A stretch of 64,000 nucleotides of DNA from CAZSHG01 sp964606695 [NCBI: uncultured bacterium]. GTDB taxonomy: Bacteria > UBP14 > UBA6098. How positions within the stretch are numbered: the stretch's first letter is position 1; every line of letters begins with the position of its first letter. The notes beneath the pieces were generated by a model, which saw nothing but the letters and a program-made list of their open reading frames with translations, did not search any database and was not told where the DNA came from. The stretch is taken from assembly GCA_964606695.1 (NCBI GenBank), contig CAZSHG010000014.1, positions 1-64,000 of the forward strand. The letters are read 5' to 3'. Of the stretch, positions 17,557 to 24,927 are shown piece after piece. The position numbers were made by a program, and so were the translations under genes.

Positions 17557-19679
17557 TTTATTCCTCCATATTGTATAGTTGTTTTTATAGTATAATTCCT
17601 ACCGGGCATCGGATAGCCCTCGAGGATTTCGTATGATGTATCAGTTATATTTTTTATTGATAAATGTGTGCTAATATCAAAATCATGTATTCTTATTGTG
17701 TAATTACCGGATATGTTTATTGTAGAATAAGGCTTCGTCCATTTAGTATTGGCTTCCAGTAGATAGCGCTTGCCAACCCAATTGTAATCCAGTTCAAGGC
17801 TTGCGTTACAATATTCGATTTCCGCGCTGAGATATTGAGTGTAATTTGGGCGATAGGGCAACCAATTGCCGTCTATAATGCTTCCCGGCGAACGTAATAT
17901 AGATTCCAGCGTCGTGTTCGACCAGGATACGCTTAATATATCGAACACGTCAATCTTCATTATATCCTCTCTCCCAGAAGTCTCCTCGCGGTTCAGATTG
18001 TAGGGTCGATATAAACCGTCGAAGCCACGCTTCCATACAATAACCGAATCCACGGTTCGAGAAAAGAAATCGGCGCTTATATATACATCGACCAAATCTG
18101 TGTTATAACTTGTGTATAAACGTGCATTTCTCTTATATGATTTTTCTGGCGATAAATCCGGGTTGCCCTCGGAATAGGCGTCACGAAGCCAATACAGATC
18201 GCCGTATGTCGGCAGGCGATAGGCTTCCGAATAGGACGCGCTAACGCCGAACGAGAAATCGCCCATGCTACGCGATAGACCAGCGGAAAGATTACCGTTG
18301 GATCCGAATTCACCGTCATCGATAGCGTCTAACCGAATCGACGGGGACAGCTTGAAATCGAAACCATAAACTTCTTCCGCAAAAGGCGATTCAAACCATA
18401 GCGAATAAATATCTCTGTCCACCGGGCCGATGTCCCTGTCGGAATTAAGATTGTTCGTCATCGAATAGTTCTCCATAAAATATTCGCCGCCAATTCCCGG
18501 CATTGCAGGTCCGATTTCGTAACTTGCAGTCAAATTTGCAGTCATTCCGAACGTCAAATGATCGGCGTCCACCGGAGAATAGACGTATGGCCGCGGCGAG
18601 GAGTAATAATTTTCGCTATGATAACCGGATAGCCGCGATTTAACCAGCAATCGCCCGAAAAGCCCCTTCGCCAGCAAATTCCCGCGATAATACTCGCCCT
18701 CCTTGAACGCTTCGGGCGTGGGATGATTCAAATCGCCGGGCATGCCATCGCGCCTTAAATTCGTAGAAAAATCGCCGGTAAAATCCAATCGCGCCATCGA
18801 ATAATTCGCCTTCAGACCAAAGGACGTCGATTTCTCATAATTATTGATTCGCGTCGCAATCGAATCCCCCGCTTCGTATTCGAAATCGCGCATGCTATAG
18901 CCATGATCGCCGTAGATTCGCAATTTCAGGTCGGTCATCGGCGATAAATCCGCTTCCAGATCGACACCGTAAGCTCCGAACGATCCTCCCGTCATCGCGC
19001 AGGACAACTCCCCCGCTCGCACCGGAGCCGTTTCGATAAGCACCACGCCCGCCGGCGCTCTCGACGCGTATTCCACAGGGATATTTTCGGTCAGCACCTC
19101 TATCGATTGAATATTCCCCGCCGAAATCGAACTCAAATCGCACACGCCGCCCTCGTTGCGCGGCATTGGGACGCCGTCGATCACCACCAGCACTTCCTCC
19201 GGCCGAGAGCCGCGTATCGATATCGAAGTCTCCTCGCCGCCTTCGATCACAGTCGCGCCGGGAAGCCTCTTGATGTAACTCGCGGCCTCCCCCGCCGACA
19301 CGCCCTCGTCCACGACAATCCGCGACTGCGAACGTTCCACGGAAATCGACCGCTCCTTCGCGATAAACGCCGACTGCTCCAACTCGATGACCCTCGAATA
19401 ACCCGCGCCCTCACTGACACTAATCTCCCGCTCATATCGCCGATACGAGACATGCGAAACCGCCAGTTCATAATCCCCCGGCGGGATGTTGTCGAAAAGA
19501 AACTCCCCGCTCTCGTCGGTGGCGTCGATATACGAATCGAGAGAGACTACAGCATCCGCGACGGCGCGACCGGTCGAATCGACCACCGTCCCGCGAACGC
19601 TTTCGGCGTAAAGGGGAGCAATAATAAGGAAAGTAATCGCTACAATCGCCCCCCCGAGTTTTCCCCGAACTCCGGGCAT
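17553..19679 (-). CDS. TonB-dependent cobalamin receptor (BtuB-like)
   Basis: A receptor of 708 residues: signal peptide, a carboxypeptidase-regulatory-like domain (SVRGTVVDSTGRAVADAVV), a plug with SISIRGSRPEEVLVVIDGVP and a barrel ending in an aromatic-rich strand. The open frame extends upstream to 19838, but that part lies in the riboswitch and is proline/arginine-rich. ATG 19679 is the real start: AAGGACAGG sits just before it and the signal peptide begins there. The adjacent cobalamin riboswitch is the main evidence that the substrate is a B12-type corrinoid. A stem GGGAGAGGG/CCCCTCCC just before the ribosome binding site may mediate translational control. Confidence 0.88.
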   Translation of the reverse strand: MPGVRGKLGGAIVAITFLIIAPLYAESVRGTVVDSTGRAVADAVVSLDSYIDATDESGEFLFDNIPPGDYELAVSHVSYRRYEREISVSEGAGYSRVIELEQSAFIAKERSISVERSQSRIVVDEGVSAGEAASYIKRLPGATVIEGGEETSISIRGSRPEEVLVVIDGVPMPRNEGGVCDLSSISAGNIQSIEVLTENIPVEYASRAPAGVVLIETAPVRAGELSCAMTGGSFGAYGVDLEADLSPMTDLKLRIYGDHGYSMRDFEYEAGDSIATRINNYEKSTSFGLKANYSMARLDFTGDFSTNLRRDGMPGDLNHPTPEAFKEGEYYRGNLLAKGLFGRLLVKSRLSGYHSENYYSSPRPYVYSPVDADHLTFGMTANLTASYEIGPAMPGIGGEYFMENYSMTNNLNSDRDIGPVDRDIYSLWFESPFAEEVYGFDFKLSPSIRLDAIDDGEFGSNGNLSAGLSRSMGDFSFGVSASYSEAYRLPTYGDLYWLRDAYSEGNPDLSPEKSYKRNARLYTSYNTDLVDVYISADFFSRTVDSVIVWKRGFDGLYRPYNLNREETSGREDIMKIDVFDILSVSWSNTTLESILRSPGSIIDGNWLPYRPNYTQYLSAEIEYCNASLELDYNWVGKRYLLEANTKWTKPYSTINISGNYTIRIHDFDISTHLSIKNITDTSYEILEGYPMPGRNYTIKTTIQYGGIK

Positions 19680-19744
19680 CCTGTCCTTGCTGGGAGGGGG
19701 TTTTGCGGTGAACCGCCGCCCTCTCCCGGGGTTAAAGTTCCGTT

Positions 19745-19913
19745 TGTCGGCAGGTCTCCTGGCTCGCCCTTCGTCCTTCTGGCCGCCTTCCCACCGCGAT
19801 AACCTCATGATCAATCGCGGCAGTGGCTCGGTGGCCATCGTCCAGGCTCACAGTGACGGGGATCGCCCGGGATTCGCACCCGGTTCCCTGTTAGGCCTAT
19901 CGGCACCGACTGT
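19745..19913 (-). promoter_or_regulatory. Cobalamin riboswitch
   Basis: Read on the minus strand, the segment holds the B12-box AGCCAGGAGACCTGC (19750-19764), the upstream block TAACAGGGAACCGGGTGCGA, then CCCCGTCACTGTGAGCC, in family order. GTCGG near the 5' end pairs with CCGAC after the B12 box to close P1. This is the cobalamin riboswitch class. It controls the BtuB-like gene starting 66 bp downstream and presumably the whole operon. No strong terminator follows, so control is probably at translation initiation. Confidence 0.93.
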
Positions 19914-19919
19914 AGGTCT

Positions 19920-19947
19920 AATATAGTCGATAATTTCCATCGCGCAA
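19920..19947 (-). promoter_or_regulatory. Promoter driving the riboswitch operon
   Basis: On the minus strand TTGCGC (19947-19942), a 16-bp spacer and TATATT (19925-19920) form a reasonable housekeeping promoter. A start about 7 bp downstream would place the transcript's first base at the 5' edge of the cobalamin riboswitch fold. Confidence 0.6.
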
Positions 19948-20026
19948 GGATTTTTTCGAATCGACGCAATGAAAAGCCCGGTATTCGATTTAATCCCAAA
20001 AAGCGATTATAGATCAACTCGTGAAA

Positions 20027-20110
20027 CACACAAACCATACGTAGTAGCCCACGAATTATCTTGAGCAAGCCACGAATCATGTTGAGCAGACCGCAAACCA
20101 TGTTTAGGAG
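20027..20110. repeat. Four degenerate 21-bp direct repeats
   Basis: Units at 20027-20047, 20048-20068, 20069-20089 and 20090-20110 share the pattern CAnAnnATnnT/G..AG with exact 21-bp spacing; units 2 and 3 (CACGAATTATCTTGAGCA, CACGAATCATGTTGAGCA) are most alike. They lie in the 19914-20301 spacer between the riboswitch promoter and the C10 peptidase gene's 3' end. Apart from the promoter and these repeats I see no gene in that spacer. Two helical turns per unit would suit a protein-binding array. Confidence 0.6.
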
Positions 20111-20301
20111 CCTTAGAGCCACAACGACTTACGCGATTTTGGGGATTTTAACCCACCGTATTATTCTCAAATCACGCCGAATGATATTACTTCGATAATC
20201 GTGAATTTGAAACAGGAGCAAATATGATCATCTAAACACCGTCAAACACAAACTTGCGAAAAGCGCTATACTTTCGATATTTTAGAAAGGGCGAAAAAGT
20301 T

Positions 20302-21831
20302 TCAATGATCTCTTTCGCCGAAAAACCTGATTCCGCCGTTCTCGTTTAATTTGACGTCGCCATCATAGATTTTTATCCCGACTTTCGTGTCCTCTTCGTT
20401 TATTGAGTAGATGAATTCTTCGGAATCCGCGACAGCCGATCCGTTAAATAGGATATATCCGCTACTGCTCACACATTTCACCTCGACATGAGGTAGGAAT
20501 TGAAGTCTTTGAGCGACTGAAAATTCCGCAGTGGTTGCACATGTCGCATCTCTCGTGAAATATCGATAGCGGAACGAGGGATCCAATGAATATGTTCCGC
20601 TGAATGAGCCAGCAATCGACGGTGCTGGGCGAATTTCTTCGAGCAGGTATTCATCGTCTATGGTAGCGGTAGAATCCACTTGATGCAATGCATCGACTGT
20701 GTACCAGTCGTTTCGACTGTTTGCCCAACCGTAATTCATATGATATTGCCGCGTGGGTCCACTGCCGTCTTCGAGCCAGCCGTCGCAAACGATTGCATGT
20801 CCTTTAATACGATAAACCAACGGCTGATTTTTGTTCAGATCCTCTTTAATAAGTTCGAACCATGTAACAGCAGTATAATCTGGTCGCTCTCGTTTTGTGC
20901 ATGAACTGGAATATCGGAAATTATCCTGGAAGGCGAATTCGAGATCGGACGTAGTTGCACTGGAAGAACAGCCGTTGGTGGTATCACCGCAATAATCCAT
21001 ATCTACCGATAATCCAACTTCGTGGCATAATTCGGCTGTTGCTAATTGTTGCTCTAAAGAAGATGATGTTTCGAGCGTATCGGGGATGAAAAGCCATGAA
21101 TAAGTATCGGAATATGGACTACCGCCCTCACCGAATGGGGGCCAATTCCAATAGTGCATAACTTGAGAACCGGCAGTTGCAACGCAACCAACCGCGCAAT
21201 GTGGATTTGTGCAATCGTCTCCTACCGGTGGAGTTGGAACATCCTGATTATATGGGTCTCCTTGATGCCAATATGACGTGAGTAGATATGTGCTGTCATC
21301 GCCCACATAATCGCACATTATTACTCCCGCCTCGAGATCCTCCTCAAAGTCTGCGCAATCGCGATTAAGATCGTCCCATGCCGGACGATAATTAATATCG
21401 AGGATTTTTTCCAGTTCCTCACGCTGGACCGATTCTATTGGACCCAAATTGCGTTCGATGGTATTGAGAATTCTCTCCATTTTATATTTCAGCAAATCGG
21501 TCATCCCGCCGTTTTCATTTACATCGAGATCACATGCTGTGGAATATGCTTTAACTGGAGCAAGTTCCTTCAATAGCGAGACGAGGATATATCCGCGCGG
21601 CGATACAGGGCAGTAGTATCCGATTGTTCGATCACCGCTACTAAATTCTTCGACTCGCTGGATAGAAGCTTGCTTTTCTCCACCCCAGCTACCTCTGTGG
21701 ATAGTGAACGTAATCCAATTTTGCGCTACAGTAAGAGCTTCGTCACGTGTTACAGTATCCGTATAAGTCGTAGATACAAGTAACATAAGCGCAATGGAAA
21801 TAGCCAATATGGTAAACACTGCGTTTCGCAT
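20302..21831 (-). CDS. Secreted streptopain-family (C10) cysteine peptidase
   Basis: A 509-residue secreted peptidase: signal peptide (1-24), a propeptide (about 25-170) of the Spi/C10 inhibitory type, then the catalytic domain with TSYWHQGDPYN, nucleophile C216 in CAVGCVATAGSQVMHYW and H345 in IKGHAIVCDGW. The last ~120 residues form a beta-rich tail ending NENGGIRFFGERDH, which is not the usual YLK-type sorting end. The family includes streptopain and interpain A; activation follows removal of the propeptide. A good AGGAGG lies before the ATG. The downstream gene order suggests a cluster of exported proteins with the repeat protein ending at 21843. Confidence 0.9.
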   Translation of the reverse strand: MRNAVFTILAISIALMLLVSTTYTDTVTRDEALTVAQNWITFTIHRGSWGGEKQASIQRVEEFSSGDRTIGYYCPVSPRGYILVSLLKELAPVKAYSTACDLDVNENGGMTDLLKYKMERILNTIERNLGPIESVQREELEKILDINYRPAWDDLNRDCADFEEDLEAGVIMCDYVGDDSTYLLTSYWHQGDPYNQDVPTPPVGDDCTNPHCAVGCVATAGSQVMHYWNWPPFGEGGSPYSDTYSWLFIPDTLETSSSLEQQLATAELCHEVGLSVDMDYCGDTTNGCSSSATTSDLEFAFQDNFRYSSSCTKRERPDYTAVTWFELIKEDLNKNQPLVYRIKGHAIVCDGWLEDGSGPTRQYHMNYGWANSRNDWYTVDALHQVDSTATIDDEYLLEEIRPAPSIAGSFSGTYSLDPSFRYRYFTRDATCATTAEFSVAQRLQFLPHVEVKCVSSSGYILFNGSAVADSEEFIYSINEEDTKVGIKIYDGDVKLNENGGIRFFGERDH

Positions 21832-21842
21832 CGTAATACCTC

Positions 21843-24170
21843 CTACTGCAACGTAACGAGGACAAGGATTTGACCTTTCCGACCTTTTTCCATCGGTTCC
21901 ATAGCTTTGCCGAGTATTGCTCCTTGTGCGCGAGTATGGTCGGTTACTTTCATCGCATACCCGGGAACATCGGATGTCGTTAGCAAATCGCCCGGAGAAA
22001 TGGCTTCGTTAGTAGCATCGACATAACAATAAACTCTTCCTGCAAGAGCGACATCGAAATCGAAATCACTCTTTGAACCAAGTCGCACTCCAGAAGCTAA
22101 TTCATTTGCTCCTGCCACAATACCGGCGACTTTAATGTCGTAGGCACGACTGCTTTTTACGAGCATTCCCGGATTATCCGGGTCTATGACCAGAATCATG
22201 CCCGATTCGATATTATCATTCTCCGATACATCGAATCCCTCGGCATAATCCAGTCCTTCGCCGATTTCCACAACGGCGTCCCCGTCGGAATCCGAAACCT
22301 GGATTTTGTGGAACACATCGAGTCTCGCTTGAGGATCGTCCACACCGATACCGACCCATCCGTTGTTTTTTACAATTAGCCTTGTTTGTCCATTAGATTT
22401 AGCGATAAGGGGATCGTATGTATCGCCACCACGGATATGCAATTTAGCGTCCGGATCTGCCGTGCCGATGCCTATTCTTCCGCTCTCGCGTTTAACTGTA
22501 AGTAGATTTGTGAAAACCGAGTCCATATCTTTCCCATATATAAATAGGTAGTTACCTTCGCCTTCGTATTTGATACCCATCCCGCGGTCGAAGTCGGGAT
22601 CCTCGCCGAGTAATATTTTCGAATCGCCGTTCGATGTAGTATCCGGCGCGATTAGCATCGTTGTGAGTGCCGCATTACCGACATAATGGACTCCATATTG
22701 CGGCTCAGCCGTTCCAATACCAAGTTTGCCGTTTATATATACTGTGCCTTGAAATTGCCCTGAATATGATCCGACCGGGTCTTCATATGCGAGTAACGCG
22801 TATGTTGATGCCCCCAGCGAAGCTTTCAGCGCTTGACCTACGCCGCCGCCTTCGTAATGAGATTCAAGTATCTCGCCTTCTGATTGATCTGCTTTGATGA
22901 AACCATATCCGCAATTGACGTGGAGTTTACAGCCCGGAGTTGCAGTTGCGATACCTACATTTCCATCGTTATCAACCATGAATTTAGTATCGCCGGAAGC
23001 GACAGTCCTAAACAGGTCGGTAGAATCGTTGTCCACGACGTATAGCCGCGCCGTTGGATAAAATGACCCGATGCCTACATTGCCGTCGTTTTTGACTATG
23101 AACCGCGCATCCCCGGATAGTCCCGCAGAAAGTATATCGAGTGTATCGTCAACCGAGATGTGTAACTTCGCGCTTGGATCAGACCTGTTAATTCCGACTC
23201 TTCCGTCATTTTTAACAGTAAAATGCGGATTGCCCGATACACGCACCAGTAAAGGGTCAACGGAATCGCTCTCCTCTATATGAAATCGTGCACCGGGCGA
23301 TAAGGTTCCAATTCCGACATTACCCATAGGCACGGCATACATGTCGTCGCCGTCAACATTCCAATCGCCATCGGCGGCACCGCCTGTAGAGGTTATTATA
23401 ATCGAATCCGCATTCTGAAATAGCGAAACGTTCGAGCCGGCGACGAATATTGCGCTATCCGAAAGCCATGGATTGCCAGCAACATGTAATTTCTGGAAAG
23501 TGCCGCCTATGCCCAGAGGAATCCAGCTCGAGCCGTTGTAAACTCGTAAAAAGTCGAGAGCATCGTCATAATAAAGTTTCCCCCTATCGAGAGGGAGAGG
23601 TGGAGTAACCTGGGGTTGATAGACGACTGCAACAGGATCGATTTGCCCCACAACAGCCAAATCCCCGCCTATGGCGACGTCTCCGGAAACATCGAGCTTA
23701 GCGTTTGGCGTTGTCGTTCCAATGCCGACGCTGTCGGATGGATTGGCCGTAAATATGATATTATCGAGTCGCGTCCAGTCTCCGTCATCGCCTGAGATAA
23801 TAGCGCTATCCGCAACTCCCGCCCGAAAAGTATAAGGAACCGATAAAAGTTGCATTCGTGGGATAAGATCATCCGCCCCAACGGCGATTTCTAACCAATA
23901 ATCCGTGTCGAATAGGAGGTTCAATGGATTAACCGATCCGAGTTCGACATTGAATAATCCCCTGATAACCACAACGCTGTCTTGAGTTTCCTCCCAGAGA
24001 GGGACACCGCCGGTAGGCGAGGTGAATATTCTGAAAACCATGGGCAATGTGTCGTTAATGCCAATACCAGCAGGATTAGTTAGTTTTCCCTGATAGGTCA
24101 TTCTCTGAGGAACCGCTAAAACCGAAACCGAAATTAATAGAATGATAACGGCAATAAGGAACTTTTTCAT
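21843..24170 (-). CDS. Secreted tail-fibre-like repeat protein
   Basis: A 775-residue exported protein (signal peptide 1-19) with no catalytic motif. An N-terminal beta domain (RMTYQGKLTNPAGIGINDT...) is followed by about eight copies of a phage-tail-fibre-type repeat, consensus GNVGIGTxxPxAKLHIxxxD, and a C-terminal block (EGFDVSENDNIESGMILVID...) seen after such repeats in many uncultured phyla. Such repeats form intertwined trimeric fibres in phage and adhesins. A surface or extracellular fibre role is inferred; no cleavage motif of the S74 chaperone type is evident. AGGAGG-type site before the ATG. It ends 12 bp before the C10 peptidase start, so they are cotranscribed. Confidence 0.75.
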   Translation of the reverse strand: MKKFLIAVIILLISVSVLAVPQRMTYQGKLTNPAGIGINDTLPMVFRIFTSPTGGVPLWEETQDSVVVIRGLFNVELGSVNPLNLLFDTDYWLEIAVGADDLIPRMQLLSVPYTFRAGVADSAIISGDDGDWTRLDNIIFTANPSDSVGIGTTTPNAKLDVSGDVAIGGDLAVVGQIDPVAVVYQPQVTPPLPLDRGKLYYDDALDFLRVYNGSSWIPLGIGGTFQKLHVAGNPWLSDSAIFVAGSNVSLFQNADSIIITSTGGAADGDWNVDGDDMYAVPMGNVGIGTLSPGARFHIEESDSVDPLLVRVSGNPHFTVKNDGRVGINRSDPSAKLHISVDDTLDILSAGLSGDARFIVKNDGNVGIGSFYPTARLYVVDNDSTDLFRTVASGDTKFMVDNDGNVGIATATPGCKLHVNCGYGFIKADQSEGEILESHYEGGGVGQALKASLGASTYALLAYEDPVGSYSGQFQGTVYINGKLGIGTAEPQYGVHYVGNAALTTMLIAPDTTSNGDSKILLGEDPDFDRGMGIKYEGEGNYLFIYGKDMDSVFTNLLTVKRESGRIGIGTADPDAKLHIRGGDTYDPLIAKSNGQTRLIVKNNGWVGIGVDDPQARLDVFHKIQVSDSDGDAVVEIGEGLDYAEGFDVSENDNIESGMILVIDPDNPGMLVKSSRAYDIKVAGIVAGANELASGVRLGSKSDFDFDVALAGRVYCYVDATNEAISPGDLLTTSDVPGYAMKVTDHTRAQGAILGKAMEPMEKGRKGQILVLVTLQ

Positions 24171-24653
24171 TTCTCCTCCAATGATATTTATTCAATCCTC
24201 ATCATTCACTTATAGTAAGTTAGCTTTTGAATAATCCTTGCGCAAGTTATTTACTTAACCGGTTTATTAACGGCATATGCCTGATGCGTTGATAAGGCTG
24301 GTAATTGCCACACAGATTCTATCATCTGGTTCAAGGACAAACCTTCGACTTCTTACAGAAAAGCTGAACGAAATAACCCTTCTCGCATAATTTAATTCTG
24401 GAGAAGAACGTGGAACACAAACTTTTTTCCTTGGTTCCAGCGCTCCGGGGCGTGGGCGATGGTATTTTCGAGGTGGTTTTGCCCAAAAAGCGGGTGGTGG
24501 GAGGCAAACTACCGGTGGTCGGGCACAATCGAGGGATGGTTTCGTGCAAAAAGTTCCTCGGATGACCGTGACCACCGCTCGGATGGATTAGACCACGCCT
24601 CGACCATGGCCGGCCACCCCTCTTTGGGAAAGAGGGAAATAACGCCCCTGTGT

Positions 24654-24671
24654 CCCCCCTTGACAGGGGGG
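24654..24671 (+). repeat. C6/G6 palindrome with TTGACA loop
   Basis: CCCCCCTTGACAGGGGGG folds into a six-base-pair GC stem, extended by one T-A pair, followed by ATTTTATAT. It could act as a plus-strand terminator, but no plus-strand gene lies upstream; the form matches widespread 'SPLSRGD'-encoding intergenic repeats. Confidence 0.55.
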
Positions 24672-24682
24672 ATTTTATATTA

Positions 24683-24709
24683 GATTTCTCCCTTCGGTTC
24701 GAAATGACA
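24683..24709 (-). repeat. Dispersed repeat copy B (TCGAACCGAAGGGAGAAATC type)
   Basis: On the minus strand this reads GTCATTTCGAACCGAAGGGA followed by GAAATCTA. It matches the element at 226-253 over about 20 bp with one difference. It lies in the repeat-rich spacer. Its partner copy is 24 kb away in the opposite orientation. Confidence 0.6.
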
Positions 24710-24715
24710 ACGTAG

Positions 24716-24736
24716 GGGCGAATCTCGTATTCGCCC
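24716..24736. repeat. GGGCGAAT...ATTCGCCC palindrome
   Basis: Perfect 8-bp arms (24716-24723 and 24729-24736) around CTCGT, preceded by GTAG. The form GTAGGGGCGAAT..ATTCGCCC is a recurring intergenic palindrome in many genomes; here it is 7 bp from repeat copy B. Confidence 0.55.
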
Positions 24737-24873
24737 GCGAAAAGGAACACGTGATTCCCGTTTCGGAGGACGTGATTTCGACATATCCACGGGCTTTTGC
24801 GGGTAATAGTGTATTTTATCGTATATGGCAATTAAAACGGGCAATATTCAATGAGCAATGAGTAATTAACATT

Positions 24874-24908
24874 AAAAAAAACCTCCCGTGCGGGAAGAGG
24901 CTTTTTTG
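24874..24908 (-). terminator. Terminator of the C39-like peptidase gene
   Basis: A stem built from CCTC-CCG and CGG-GAAGAGG is flanked by AAAAAAA on one side and TTTTTT on the other, so it can end transcription in both directions. It lies 20 bp past the stop codon at 24928 on the minus strand. Confidence 0.8.
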
Positions 24909-24927
24909 TCTCCCTCTCCTTCGGAAT

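Larger units (their letters stand above)
24171..24873. other. Gene-free spacer rich in palindromic dispersed repeats
   Basis: I find no credible gene. The first half is unremarkable. From 24618 on there are four distinct repeat-like elements in 120 bp: CCCTCTTT/AAAGAGGG (24618-24636), CCCCCC/GGGGGG with TTGACA loop (24654-24671), an inverted copy of the 226-253 repeat (24683-24709), and GGGCGAAT/ATTCGCCC (24716-24736). The open frame at 24331-24831 merely translates these (SPLSRGDTG...), a well-known artefact of such DNA. Confidence 0.75.

Noticed and set aside
19680-19838. N-terminal extension of the BtuB-like gene
   Set aside because: The extra 53 residues overlap the cobalamin riboswitch and lack a signal peptide; the ATG at 19679 has both a ribosome binding site and a signal.
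19745-19913. A tRNA-like GATTCGCACCCGG segment
   Set aside because: It is part of the cobalamin riboswitch; no acceptor stem or anticodon arm can be formed around it.
19811-20122. 103-residue minus-strand open frame with LLNMVCGLLNMIRGLL repeats
   Set aside because: It is the translation of the 21-bp DNA repeats running into the riboswitch; no start signal and no family resemblance.
24331-24831. 166-residue minus-strand open frame
   Set aside because: It translates intergenic palindromic repeats (SPLSRGDTG type), a known artefact.
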